Of a stretch of 44,398 nt of DNA, positions 1-8,241 are shown piece by piece; the stretch's first letter is position 1, and the number at the start of each line of letters is the position of its first letter. A program made the translations under genes and the position numbers. Source of the DNA: an uncultured Saprospiraceae bacterium (GTDB taxonomy: Bacteria; Bacteroidota; Bacteroidia; Chitinophagales; Saprospiraceae); assembly GCA_938010715.1 (NCBI GenBank), contig CALLVG010000046.1:1-44398 (forward strand), in the 5' to 3' direction. The notes below the pieces were generated by a model, which had not been told where the DNA came from, did no database searches, and saw only the letters and a program-made list of their open reading frames with translations.

Positions 1-2
1 AT

Positions 3-1121
3 GGAGAGAAATTGGAAATCAATCCAGATAAGCCGATTAGGGTAGAATTGATTTCTGAAATTCCGATGAAGGCCAGTCAAGAAATGCCAAAATTCAATAT
101 TTATAAATTGGATTTAGAAAATCGAAATTGGAATTACCAAAACGTAGATAATATTCAGATTGTCGATAGAAATCTGCCCAAAAGCAAAAATAACAATCAA
201 GCAATTGCTGATTTGGGAAGAGCAAAAGTTAAAGAGATTGCTCAATTGGAGCGCTCCATTCCTATGCCAGTGAAACCAATGAAACCAAATCGTGCAAACG
301 GTTCTGATTTTGTTTTCAACTTCAACTTTCAAGGTGATAAAATTCTTTCTTCAGAAACAGTAAGTGCAGAAGAAAGTGCCAAGTTGTTTAATAAATACAA
401 CATGTGGCAGGTGAAACCTGGAAGCGGCATCAATTCCAATCAGTTGAAAAGACAATGGGATGATGCTGAGGTAAAACCACTTTCCAATACAGATTTTGAT
501 TTGACTTTGATAAAAGGAAACGAGCGTCTAAATGTCATCGTAAATCCAGTAATGACGGGTGAGGAATTAGAAAAATCAATGTCCAACTACAATGGATTGA
601 TGGCTGATTACAATGATAAATTAGGTCAACGCAATAGTGCTTTAGAATCCCAGATTGCTGCTATCGAAGGCAAATATGCTAAAATGAAAGCTGCGCAATT
701 GAATAAGGAAGATACTCAAAATGATGACGAGTATTACGCGGCAACTGTTGTCAATAGATTTGCGGTAACTGACTTTGGTGTTTGGAATTGCGACCGTCCA
801 TATTTGCCAGAAGGCGATAAAGTTCAAAGTGCCTTTGTAGATAATTCGAATAATACTTTTGATAATCACACTGCCTTTTTGGTTGACAAAACCAAAAATA
901 CCATTGTGAAATATTACGCCACTGAAGGTACAAAAGTAAACTTCAACGAAAAGACAGATAATCTTTTATGGATTGTTACGGATGAAGAACGCTTAGCGGT
1001 TTTCAGACCTGAAGACTTTGCTAAATTGGAGAATGATGCTTTAGACTTAACTTTCGTTATGAACGTCGATGACAGACAACCCGCATCAGAATCTGAACTA
1101 AGAGAAATTTTACATTTTTAA
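3..1121 (+). CDS. Bacteroidota-specific hypothetical protein, 5'-partial
   Basis: The reading frame is already open at the left edge (in-frame codons from base 3), so this is probably the C-terminal part of a longer protein; a TTG at base 12 is the first possible start inside the window but is not convincing. The visible part has a short coiled-coil-like stretch near residues 195-235 (rich in E, K, Q, A), then a C-terminal module of about 120 residues beginning near FAVTDFGVWNCDRP and containing NLLWIVTDEERLAVF. I recognise this module only as a conserved C-terminal region of Bacteroidota secreted or surface proteins of unknown function. A hairpin with a T-tract follows the stop. It converges with the regulator gene. 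Confidence 0.7.
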   Translation, partial: GEKLEINPDKPIRVELISEIPMKASQEMPKFNIYKLDLENRNWNYQNVDNIQIVDRNLPKSKNNNQAIADLGRAKVKEIAQLERSIPMPVKPMKPNRANGSDFVFNFNFQGDKILSSETVSAEESAKLFNKYNMWQVKPGSGINSNQLKRQWDDAEVKPLSNTDFDLTLIKGNERLNVIVNPVMTGEELEKSMSNYNGLMADYNDKLGQRNSALESQIAAIEGKYAKMKAAQLNKEDTQNDDEYYAATVVNRFAVTDFGVWNCDRPYLPEGDKVQSAFVDNSNNTFDNHTAFLVDKTKNTIVKYYATEGTKVNFNEKTDNLLWIVTDEERLAVFRPEDFAKLENDALDLTFVMNVDDRQPASESELREILHF

Positions 1122-1150
1122 GATTAAGATATAAATTACTAACCTATTTT

Positions 1151-1192
1151 GAATCCCGGATTGCCTGATTGGAAATTCGGGATTCTTTTTTT
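1151..1192 (+). terminator. Rho-independent terminator
   Basis: GAATCCCG pairs with CGGGATTC (1178-1185) across a loop of about 19 nt and is followed by a run of seven T. It lies 30 bp after the stop of the rightward gene and touches the 3' end of the convergent regulator gene. The T-run is only on the rightward side, so it is assigned to the + strand. Confidence 0.7.
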
Positions 1193-2444
1193 ACTCCAAT
1201 TCGTATTCTTTTATCTTTCGATAAAGCGTTCTTTCTGAAATACCTAAATCCTCAGCCGCTTCCTTTCTACGTCCTTTATGCTTTTTGAGTGCCTTGCCAA
1301 TCATCTCTTTTTCCATGGCTTCTAAAGAAAGGTTTTCCTCAACAGTTTCGGTAGGTTGATAGCTTGTGTTTGGTGAATTTATGATGATCGGTTTAGCGCC
1401 TCTTTTTTCGCTATCTATCTGATAATCAGCTGGTTGGAAGTCATTGGCAGGAAGTGTAGAAGGGTAGTAGGGTTGTACTTTTTCACCCTGTGGCATTTCC
1501 AAATCATTGGTTTGTGCCAAGCCATAAACTAAATTTTTTAAGTCCTTCAAATCCGCTTTCATTTCAAAAAGGAATTTGTAAAGAATATCTCTTTCACCCA
1601 TAGTAGCTCCATCAGAGGAACCGTTTCCAGTATTAGGAATCATGGGTAGATTTCGTTGCAAGAGTTGAGGAAACAACTCGATTAAATCTTCTGGAGAAAC
1701 GATTTTTTCGTCAGACATGACAGAAAGCTGCTCTGCCAAATTTCTTAATTCACGAATGTTTCCCGGCCAACTATAAGATTGAAGTAAGGCATAAGATTCT
1801 GGATCCAATTGAACGGACGTCGTTCGATATTTTGAAGAAAAATCCACCAAAAATTTTCTAAATAACAATGGAATATCAGCCGCCCTTTCTTTCAAAGAAG
1901 GAATACGAATCGGAACAGTATTCAAACGATAGTAAAGGTCTTCCCGAAATTTTCCTTTTCTAACTTTATCCATTAAATCTACATTAGTCGCTGCGACCAC
2001 ACGCACATCTGTTTTTTGAACCTTTGAAGAACCTACTTTGATAAATTCACCTGATTCCAAAACCCTCAATAAAAACGCCTGCGTATCAAGCGGCATATCG
2101 CCGATCTCATCCAAGAAAATCGTTCCGCCGTTCACCGATTCGAAATATCCTTTTCGGTCATTTGAAGCGCCAGTGAAGGCGCCTTTTTCGTGACCAAACA
2201 ATTCTGAATTGATAGTTCCAGATGGAATTGCTCCAGTATTTACGGCAATGAAATTATTATGCTTCCGATTGCTTAGGTCATGTATGATTTTTGAAAAAAC
2301 TTCTTTTCCAACTCCTGATTGACCCGTTATTAAGACTGTCAAATCGGTGGGAGCGACCCTCGCTGCGGTACTCAACGCTCTATCCAACAGTTCTGAAGAA
2401 CCAATGATAGAAAAGCGTTGTTTTATGGTTTGTAAATTACTCAT
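1191..2444 (-). CDS. Sigma-54-dependent transcriptional regulator, Fis family
   Basis: This is an enhancer-binding AAA+ activator of RNA polymerase sigma-54. From the start MSNLQTIKQRF (417 residues) it has Walker A GQSGVGKE at 41-48, the sigma-54-contacting GAFTGA loop at 88-93, Walker B around GGTIFLDE at 107-114, a variable linker, and a C-terminal Fis-type helix-turn-helix (AAEDLGISERTLYRKIKEYE). There is no N-terminal receiver or other sensory domain; the AAA+ domain starts almost at once. The ATG at 2444 overlaps the upstream stop (ATGAGTAA), which favours it over the in-frame ATG at 2459. In many Bacteroidota this regulator follows miaB directly and precedes lptE and secG; here two outer-membrane-type genes separate it from miaB, and a convergent gene lies downstream. 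The AAA+ identity is secure; the regulon is unknown. Confidence 0.93.
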   Translation of the reverse strand: MSNLQTIKQRFSIIGSSELLDRALSTAARVAPTDLTVLITGQSGVGKEVFSKIIHDLSNRKHNNFIAVNTGAIPSGTINSELFGHEKGAFTGASNDRKGYFESVNGGTIFLDEIGDMPLDTQAFLLRVLESGEFIKVGSSKVQKTDVRVVAATNVDLMDKVRKGKFREDLYYRLNTVPIRIPSLKERAADIPLLFRKFLVDFSSKYRTTSVQLDPESYALLQSYSWPGNIRELRNLAEQLSVMSDEKIVSPEDLIELFPQLLQRNLPMIPNTGNGSSDGATMGERDILYKFLFEMKADLKDLKNLVYGLAQTNDLEMPQGEKVQPYYPSTLPANDFQPADYQIDSEKRGAKPIIINSPNTSYQPTETVEENLSLEAMEKEMIGKALKKHKGRRKEAAEDLGISERTLYRKIKEYELE

Positions 2445-3279
2445 TTTGTGTTTTCTCAAGTGTTTGCCTTTTTAAAATTGGATTAAAAAGGTAGATTATT
2501 CCAACCCGCCAAGTAGGAGCGAGTGGCATATCAAAATCATAAAAATAATTGGTCTGTTGACGCAAGGTCAGGTTTGGGTTAAAGTTTTTACTATCGTCCA
2601 CTCCAAAATCAAGTACATTGATACCAAATATGCCTTCAAAGAGGAATCGTCTATTTTTGGTTTGATAAACGGCTTTACCTAAAAATTTTGCACCGATTCC
2701 AGTTTTTCTTCTTCGGTGTCTGAAAAGTTTTGTGGATTTAATCTCTTTTATATCTGAATAAAAGAAAAAAGCATCAGCTCCATATCCCCATAATACTTTC
2801 ACCCGTTCATTTCTGGTGGCGAAAGGTCTGAAAATATGAAGCCCAAGCGAATAGTTTTTTCTTACATTTCGACCAATAGAAGTATCAAAAAAAGTGATAG
2901 TGCCACTGGTGTCTCTGACAATTCGATTAGGTTCAAAAAGTGAAGTCGAGTAGTTATTGAATCCAAAAATAATATCGTAAGATGAATAGTTTTGACGATA
3001 AAAGTTTAATCCGATAGAACCTTTAAAATTTCCCTCATTTCCAACAGTACTCGTGGTGCGATAAGTTGAATCAAAAGAGGATTCTTTTACTTCTAATCTC
3101 GTAAATTTATCGAAATCGTAGCCGTTGTATAATCCCAATCCTATAGATTGGCTGTAGGCAAAATTGGAAAGTAGAAGAAGTAAGGAAGTTTGAATTAGCC
3201 GATTGATAAAAGAAAAATCCAGTAGTTCCGAGGAGCTATTAGAAAAAAAACGTTTTTTAATACTATACAAATTACTCAT
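2437..3279 (-). CDS. Outer-membrane beta-barrel-type protein, copy 2, with N-terminus copied from the regulator
   Basis: Exported protein of 280 residues. The N-terminal 21 or so residues (MSNLYSIKKRFFSNSSSELLD) match the start of the downstream sigma-54 regulator (MSNLQTIKQRF...SSELLD), and only then does a signal-peptide-like segment appear (INRLIQTSLLLLLSNFAYSQ). The rest has alternating strands rich in aromatic residues, as in small outer-membrane barrels, and is paralogous to the neighbour at 3272-4039: compare LGKAVYQTKNRRFLFEG with LGKVLYKSKNPRFLLDG, and NLTLRQQTNYFYDF with MLTMKQQTNSIFDF. It overlaps both neighbours by 8 bp (ATGAGTAA), so the three genes are probably co-transcribed. 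No other ATG, GTG or TTG lies before the hydrophobic segment, so the long N-terminal region seems to be translated. Function unknown. Confidence 0.8.
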   Translation of the reverse strand: MSNLYSIKKRFFSNSSSELLDFSFINRLIQTSLLLLLSNFAYSQSIGLGLYNGYDFDKFTRLEVKESSFDSTYRTTSTVGNEGNFKGSIGLNFYRQNYSSYDIIFGFNNYSTSLFEPNRIVRDTSGTITFFDTSIGRNVRKNYSLGLHIFRPFATRNERVKVLWGYGADAFFFYSDIKEIKSTKLFRHRRRKTGIGAKFLGKAVYQTKNRRFLFEGIFGINVLDFGVDDSKNFNPNLTLRQQTNYFYDFDMPLAPTWRVGIIYLFNPILKRQTLEKTQNE

Positions 3280-4039
3280 TTGATTTAGATTTCTTTATTG
3301 GATTTAACAAGTAGGTAATTCCAAATTTTATTAGAGGAGAAACAGGGGTACGAAAATCAAAAATGGAATTTGTTTGTTGCTTCATTGTCAACATTGGGTC
3401 GTAATTTCTTACATATTCAAAACCAAAGTCAAATAGATTTACTCCTATTACACCGTCTAATAGAAATCTTGGATTTTTAGATTTATACAACACTTTGCCT
3501 AAAAGCCGACCTGTTACTCCTCCAATGTGATCTTCTCTGCGATAGAGGTTTGAAACCTTGCTATCAATAATATCAGAATTGAAATAATATGGGCTGATTC
3601 CATAACCCCACAATATGCTAACTTTATCATTCCTTTTTGCAAATGGCTTAAATCTATCAACATACAAAGCGATTCGAAATGCTTTCCAATTGGCAACTTC
3701 TTGGAAGTTTAGGGAATCTGGAGATTGGGTAGGATCCAATTGACTTAGATCATAAAAAACAGGAATGTTGTAAAAGTCAAAACTTGTTAAAAAATCCCAG
3801 TTCGTACCATTTTCTTTATACAAATTGAAACCCGCATAATAGTGCGTTTCATAACCTGAAACTAAATTCACTTTTAAGGTTGAATCAAAATTTGAAAATT
3901 GGAATTCTTCTTTCAATAACTTTCTACTTTCAACTCCACCTTGTAGTGTTATCCCATAAGTCTGAGCGTAGGAAATACTTGAAAAAAAAATAAAAATCAA
4001 TAGGATTTGAAAAGCTTTCACCAGATTAAATTTTTTCAT
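3272..4039 (-). CDS. Outer-membrane beta-barrel-type protein, copy 1
   Basis: Exported protein of 255 residues with an ordinary signal peptide (MKKFNLVKAFQILLIFIFFSSISYAQ) and a strand-rich mature part with many aromatic residues, suggesting a small outer-membrane barrel. It is the paralogue of the next gene and shares the spacing of RFKPFAKRNDKVSILWGYG (copy 2: RPFATRNERVKVLWGYG) and the C-terminal FGITYLLNPI. It is first in a leftward operon with copy 2 and the sigma-54 regulator; its stop overlaps the start of copy 2 by 8 bp. A promoter-like TAAATTTG lies 53 bp upstream. I do not recognise a named family. Confidence 0.78.
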   Translation of the reverse strand: MKKFNLVKAFQILLIFIFFSSISYAQTYGITLQGGVESRKLLKEEFQFSNFDSTLKVNLVSGYETHYYAGFNLYKENGTNWDFLTSFDFYNIPVFYDLSQLDPTQSPDSLNFQEVANWKAFRIALYVDRFKPFAKRNDKVSILWGYGISPYYFNSDIIDSKVSNLYRREDHIGGVTGRLLGKVLYKSKNPRFLLDGVIGVNLFDFGFEYVRNYDPMLTMKQQTNSIFDFRTPVSPLIKFGITYLLNPIKKSKSNE

Positions 4040-4091
4040 AATAAGAAATTTTAAGTGATTAAAATTTCAATATCTATTTAAAACACTCGTA

Positions 4092-4099
4092 CAAATTTA
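4092..4099 (-). promoter_or_regulatory. Putative -7 promoter element (TAAATTTG)
   Basis: On the minus strand this matches the Bacteroidota TAnnTTTG element and lies about 53 bp before the ATG of the first outer-membrane-type gene. No clear -33 TTG was found at the expected distance, so this is tentative. Confidence 0.35.
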
Positions 4100-4151
4100 A
4101 TTTTAAGATTTCCTTTGAGTTAAAATGGTCGAAATTCAATTTTAACTTAAA

Positions 4152-5591
4152 TTATCCAACCAGTTCTCCCTTCAACGTCGCACTCGATGCAGAATTAACT
4201 TTTACTTCACAGTAATCTCCTGGTTTCAATCCCTCCTTTTTAGGAAAAACAATCATCTTGTTTTGGGTATTTCTTCCCTTAAATTCTTGGTCGGATCTTT
4301 TGGAATCCCCTTCAATTAAAACTTTGAAAGTCTTTCCAATATCCTTCTGATTTAGGTTGTGAGAAATTTGATTTTGCAGACGAATTACCTCATTCAATCG
4401 ACGCTTTTTAACATCAATTGGAACATCATCTTCAAACTTGCGAGCGGCTAAAGTTCCAGGTCTTTCTGAATAGAAAAACATATAACTCATAGTGTATTGT
4501 GAAAACTCGACGACGCTCAAAGTTTCTTGATGATCCTCCTCCGTTTCGGTACAAAAACCAGTAATTGTGTCACTCGAAATAGCGCACTCAGGCATGATTT
4601 CGTAGATACGACGAACCTTGTCCATATACCACTCACGAGTATAGGTACGATTCATTTTTTCCAATATTCGAGTACTTCCAGACTGAACTGGCAGGTGAAT
4701 ATATTTACAAATATTCTCGTACTTTTTCATTGTGAAAAGTACATCATCCGTAATGTCTTTTGGATGAGAGGTTGAAAAACGGATGCGCAAATCAGGATGA
4801 ACTTTTGCCACCAATTCGAGCAGATTTGCAAAATTTACAACCTCTTCTGATTCTGGATTAGTCCATTTGTAACTATCCACATTTTGACCCAATAAAGTCA
4901 CTTCACGGAATCCTTTTTTGTAAAGGTCAGTTGCTTCTGCAACGATACTGAATGAATCACGACTCCGCTCGCGACCACGTGTGAAAGGCACGACACAAAA
5001 CGAACACATATTATCACAACCACGCATGATGGAGATGAATGCGGTAATCCCATTTGAACCCAAACGCATTGGACTAATATCTGCATAAGTTTCTTCGCGG
5101 CTCAAAAGAACATTGATTCCTTTATCACCATCTTCTACAGTTGAAACCAAATTGGGTAAATCACGATAAGCATCTGGCCCAACGACCAAATCAACCAATC
5201 GTTCTTCCTCCAAAAATTTCTTTTTGAGGCGCTCAGCCATGCAGCCCAAAACACCGACCATTGTGCCAGGTTTCTGCTCTTTTATTTTATCAAAAATTCG
5301 GAGACGTTTGCGGACTGTTTCCTCAGCTTTTTCTCGGATAGAGCAGGTGTTGATCAAAATCAAATCTGCCATTTCCATCTTTTTAGTAGGAGCAAAACCT
5401 GCATCGCCCAAAACTGAAGCAACGATTTCACTATCACTAAAATTCATCTGACAGCCGTAGCTTTCGATGTAGAATTTTTTGCCATCAGGCTCATCAATTG
5501 AGACCTCTTGGTAAAAAACTTCACCTTGCTTTTTCTCGTCTATTTCCTTATTTAATCCCGAAAGGGTTGGGTTGTCATTATACATGCGCAA
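4152..5591 (-). CDS. miaB: tRNA-2-methylthio-N6-dimethylallyladenosine synthase MiaB
   Basis: Radical-SAM methylthiotransferase that converts i6A37 to ms2i6A37 in tRNAs reading UNN codons. The 479 residues show the full family layout. The N-terminal domain has three cysteines for the auxiliary [4Fe-4S] cluster: C47 in [12 protein letters not shown]83 in [11 protein letters not shown] and C117 in LGCMAERL. The radical-SAM cluster motif is [10 protein letters not shown] (C192, C196, C199), followed by [12 protein letters not shown]. The C-terminal TRAM domain runs from about 410, ending [17 protein letters not shown]. Length is normal for the family. The start [10 protein letters not shown] has an alternative ATG two codons later. 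A TATCTTTG promoter element lies 66 bp upstream. It is followed on the same strand, after a 112-bp gap, by the outer-membrane-type genes and the regulator. Confidence 0.97.
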   Translation of the reverse strand: MRMYNDNPTLSGLNKEIDEKKQGEVFYQEVSIDEPDGKKFYIESYGCQMNFSDSEIVASVLGDAGFAPTKKMEMADLILINTCSIREKAEETVRKRLRIFDKIKEQKPGTMVGVLGCMAERLKKKFLEEERLVDLVVGPDAYRDLPNLVSTVEDGDKGINVLLSREETYADISPMRLGSNGITAFISIMRGCDNMCSFCVVPFTRGRERSRDSFSIVAEATDLYKKGFREVTLLGQNVDSYKWTNPESEEVVNFANLLELVAKVHPDLRIRFSTSHPKDITDDVLFTMKKYENICKYIHLPVQSGSTRILEKMNRTYTREWYMDKVRRIYEIMPECAISSDTITGFCTETEEDHQETLSVVEFSQYTMSYMFFYSERPGTLAARKFEDDVPIDVKKRRLNEVIRLQNQISHNLNQKDIGKTFKVLIEGDSKRSDQEFKGRNTQNKMIVFPKKEGLKPGDYCEVKVNSASSATLKGELVG

Positions 5592-5656
5592 CTATTTTTT
5601 TAAACTGAATTTCCATTGATTTAATACAAAAAGCAATGGTCGCTCTAAAAAGTTCG

Positions 5657-5664
5657 CAAAGATA
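5657..5664 (-). promoter_or_regulatory. Putative -7 promoter element of miaB (TATCTTTG)
   Basis: An exact match to TAnnTTTG on the minus strand, 66 bp before the miaB ATG. The -33 box is not clear. Confidence 0.4.
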
Positions 5665-5896
5665 ATACAATTGATATGATATGTGACAGAATGGCAGTTT
5701 TTTAATCACCTTATTTAAGTCGTGCTACTTATCTTCTATCTTAAATGTAGCTGTTACTAAAACGAAGAACAATCCAACCGTAAAGCAACTACCCCAAAAT
5801 AAGTGGAAACAAAATGTATTTTAAGAGTTGAAATCGTTTCACAAATTAAATTTAGATCAATATTGCTAAATACTAAGTAACCCGTGGCAGGTTTCT

Positions 5897-5904
5897 TATA
5901 TTTG
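5897..5904 (+). promoter_or_regulatory. Putative -7 promoter element of SWIM gene (TATATTTG)
   Basis: An exact match to TAnnTTTG, 41 bp before the ATG of the SWIM zinc-finger gene. No TTTG lies at the ideal upstream spacing. Confidence 0.4.
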
Positions 5905-5945
5905 CTAATTCGACTAAAGCCGAAAGCATTAAAACCTAATTTTTT

Positions 5946-7616
5946 ATGAAACTCCACCTCGATAAAATCGAATCTCAAGTTGAAGAGCAATTGGTCATTG
6001 CCTCCGAAGATTTGTTATTGGATGAATCGAGGCAGCCCATGCAGGAGGTCGAAAAAAATCTTTGGTTAGGAAAATATGAAGGCAAAGAAGTGGAAGTACA
6101 AACTTACGGTCGAAAAATAAGAAAATATACCTGCGAATGTGAGCAATATTTCAAAACAAAAATTTGTAAACATTCGATTGCTTCTTTTTTAGATATTAGG
6201 AAAAAGAAACCAGCTCCTGCGGCAAGAAAAAAAATAATAAAAAAGCCGACTCCTCCACAGCGATTGACCGTTTCGACGATTATCAATAATGTTGGGCAAG
6301 ATGAGTTAGTTCGATTTTTGGCGAGTTATGCTCGGAAGGATCAACAATTCACTAATTTTCTGAAAACAAGATTTGCGACACGTGTTGTTTTACCTGATAC
6401 GAGAGATAAATACGCGAATTTGTTGGGTACCATGATACGTTCCAATCAATCAGCCAACCTATCTTTTTCGAGAGGTGGAGCGAAAAAAATACATGATCTA
6501 CTCAATATTCTGATTGAGGAAATTGAGGATGAATTTAGAGGTGAAAATTACCTCGAAGTTTTTGAGGCATTTCGGTGTATTATTGAAAAAGTGACTCCAG
6601 TTTTGTCTCGGCTGACGGCACACAGAGGGGACTTGGTGACGACTTTGGAAAAGGTCTATCTCATGATCATCAAGATGCTAAAAGAACCGATTTCACCTGA
6701 GCTTCGTTTGAAGATTGCCAATTTTTTCGTGGTCATTATTCGTCAACGATATTTTCATTTTTCTAAAATTGAAAAATTGTTTTTAACAGCTTTCAAATCA
6801 ATCATTTCGATAAAAGATGCTGAGGAATTATTGATGAGTCATTTGGAAGTAGAAACAGATAAAAAATATCATAATCGAGCATTAGAAGCCAAAATCTTTC
6901 TTTTTTATTTCATCACTATAGAAAATGAAAAGGATAGAGACGAACGATTAAAAGCCAAGCTCATCAATCGACAATGGCTATTGCTGAATTCGGTTGAATT
7001 GGCCAATAAATACGGCTATTTTTCAATCGTTTATTGGTTGACGGATTTTGGTTTTAATGATAAAAAATATCGAAACATACACGGCAATTTGGATGAAATC
7101 AGATTGCAAATTGCTTTGAATAAAGAGGAGGGAGAAGCCATCGCGCTCTTTGCTGCAAAAAGAATTTTAACGACTTTGAATCCATCATATTTTGAATATT
7201 TTAGAGATGAATTTTCAGATGGTGCAAAAGAGATAAATTCATTGATTGAAAGAATTGAAGTTTTGCCAGAAAGTGAAAATCGAACTACTTTGTTAGCTGA
7301 GCTTTTTCTTTCTGAAAAAAATGAGAAATCATTGTTTAATTTGTTTGAAAAATCAGATAATTTGACTGTTTTTGCAAAATATTCAGTTGAACTTTTTGAA
7401 AAAGACAAAAAGAAAACTCAGGAATTGGCTTGGCAAAAAATTGATATCTATTTGCAAAATCACGTTGGCGAACCAGCAGTAAGAGGAGCAAGAAGTTTTA
7501 TTAAAAGTTTGTATCAAGCAGGTTCAAATAAATTAGCAATTTGGGTGACTCGAAAAATCCGTGAAGAATATAAATCCAGAAAATTATTGATTTCTGAAAT
7601 TATGATTTTTAGGTGA
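5946..7616 (+). CDS. SWIM zinc-finger protein
   Basis: A 556-residue soluble protein with one recognisable domain. The SWIM zinc finger lies near residues 59-72, with the CxCx8CxH ligand pattern in YTCECEQYFKTKICKHSIAS. A basic, lysine/proline-rich linker follows (KKKPAPAARKKIIKKPTPP). The remaining 450 or so residues look largely alpha-helical and repeat-like, with no known catalytic motif. SWIM domains bind zinc and are thought to act in DNA or protein binding; some bacterial ones sit beside SWI/SNF helicases, but none is adjacent here. The start is the first ATG after a TATATTTG promoter element. The tail runs into a purine-rich inverted repeat just after the stop. Molecular role unknown. 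Confidence 0.85.
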   Translation: MKLHLDKIESQVEEQLVIASEDLLLDESRQPMQEVEKNLWLGKYEGKEVEVQTYGRKIRKYTCECEQYFKTKICKHSIASFLDIRKKKPAPAARKKIIKKPTPPQRLTVSTIINNVGQDELVRFLASYARKDQQFTNFLKTRFATRVVLPDTRDKYANLLGTMIRSNQSANLSFSRGGAKKIHDLLNILIEEIEDEFRGENYLEVFEAFRCIIEKVTPVLSRLTAHRGDLVTTLEKVYLMIIKMLKEPISPELRLKIANFFVVIIRQRYFHFSKIEKLFLTAFKSIISIKDAEELLMSHLEVETDKKYHNRALEAKIFLFYFITIENEKDRDERLKAKLINRQWLLLNSVELANKYGYFSIVYWLTDFGFNDKKYRNIHGNLDEIRLQIALNKEEGEAIALFAAKRILTTLNPSYFEYFRDEFSDGAKEINSLIERIEVLPESENRTTLLAELFLSEKNEKSLFNLFEKSDNLTVFAKYSVELFEKDKKKTQELAWQKIDIYLQNHVGEPAVRGARSFIKSLYQAGSNKLAIWVTRKIREEYKSRKLLISEIMIFR

Positions 7617-7618
7617 CA

Positions 7619-7716
7619 GAGTATGAGAGGAGTGAGAGTATGAGAGAATGAGAGGATTGAGAACGCTTAAACGTGTACTCCTCTCATATTCTCAAATTCT
7701 CGCTCCTCTCAAACTC
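7619..7716. repeat. Long purine/pyrimidine inverted repeat
   Basis: A 38-nt purine-rich arm (7619-7656, units such as GAGTATGAGAGGAGTGAGAG) is followed by a 22-nt spacer and its imperfect complement (7679-7716, CTCCTCTCATATTCTC...). I count about 33 of 38 pairable positions. The arms consist of degenerate 7-9-nt units of the GAGAGT/TGAGAG type, and the complement continues into tandem AAACTCTC copies up to about 7735. It fills the gap between the SWIM gene stop and rlmH. A transcript would form a long hairpin that could act as terminator or processing site; there is no terminal T-run. Confidence 0.75.
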
Positions 7717-7755
7717 TCAAACTCTCAAACTCTCACTCCTCACAAACTCTCGCAA

Positions 7756-8229
7756 ATGAAAGTAGCATTTTGGGTAATTGGAAAAACGAGCGAAGCCTAT
7801 TTGAAAAATGGGATAGAGATTTATCAAAAAAGATTGCCCCATTATCTCAAATTTGAATACGAAGTTCTATCTGATATCAAGAATCCTAAAAACCTAACTA
7901 CTGCGCAACTCCTTGATAAAGAGGCAGATATGGTTTTAAAAAAACTGAATAATGAAGATCATCTAATGATTTTGGATGAAAAAGGAAAGGATTTTACCTC
8001 TGTTCAGTTTTCAAAAAAAATAGAAAAATTTCAGATTGCTGCTACAAAAAAAGTAGTGTTTTTGGTTGGAGGTGCCTTTGGTTTTAGCCCAAAAATCTAC
8101 CAAAGAGCCAATGGAAAACTATCGCTCTCCAAAATGACTTTTTCCCACCAAATGATTCGTTTGTTTTTTTTAGAGCAGTTATACCGTGCGATGACTATCT
8201 TGCGCGGTGAACCTTATCATAATGAGTAA
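7756..8229 (+). CDS. rlmH: 23S rRNA (pseudouridine1915-N3)-methyltransferase RlmH
   Basis: SPOUT-class methyltransferase that N3-methylates pseudouridine 1915 in helix 69 of 23S rRNA, using S-adenosylmethionine on assembled 70S ribosomes. The chosen start MKVAFWVIGKT gives 157 residues, the standard family length; the frame is open for 36 more codons upstream, but that part is the low-complexity inverted repeat. The trefoil-knot SAM site is LVGGAFGF at 103-110, and the conserved C-terminus is present (SLSKMTFSHQMIRLFFLEQLYRAMTI ending LRGEPYHNE). The rhomboid gene follows after 12 bp, so the two are likely co-transcribed. Confidence 0.96.
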   Translation: MKVAFWVIGKTSEAYLKNGIEIYQKRLPHYLKFEYEVLSDIKNPKNLTTAQLLDKEADMVLKKLNNEDHLMILDEKGKDFTSVQFSKKIEKFQIAATKKVVFLVGGAFGFSPKIYQRANGKLSLSKMTFSHQMIRLFFLEQLYRAMTILRGEPYHNE

Positions 8230-8241
8230 AATATTACGAGA

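Larger units (their letters stand above)
5592..5945. other. Intergenic region between divergent miaB and SWIM gene
   Basis: 354 bp separate the two divergent starts. The only structures I can support are a minus-strand TATCTTTG (5657-5664) facing miaB and a plus-strand TATATTTG (5897-5904) facing the SWIM gene. There is no convincing gene, hairpin or repeat element between them. Confidence 0.5.

Noticed and set aside
4527-5451. Plus-strand frames opposite miaB
   Set aside because: Shadows of a highly conserved gene; no domain or start signal.
5757-5990. Minus-strand frame of 77 codons across the start of the SWIM gene
   Set aside because: Overlaps the SWIM gene start and the putative promoter; no recognisable protein and no start signal.
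7648-7755. N-terminal extension of RlmH by 36 codons
   Set aside because: These codons are the low-complexity inverted repeat; RlmH families start at the MKVAFWVIGK position and have about 157 residues.
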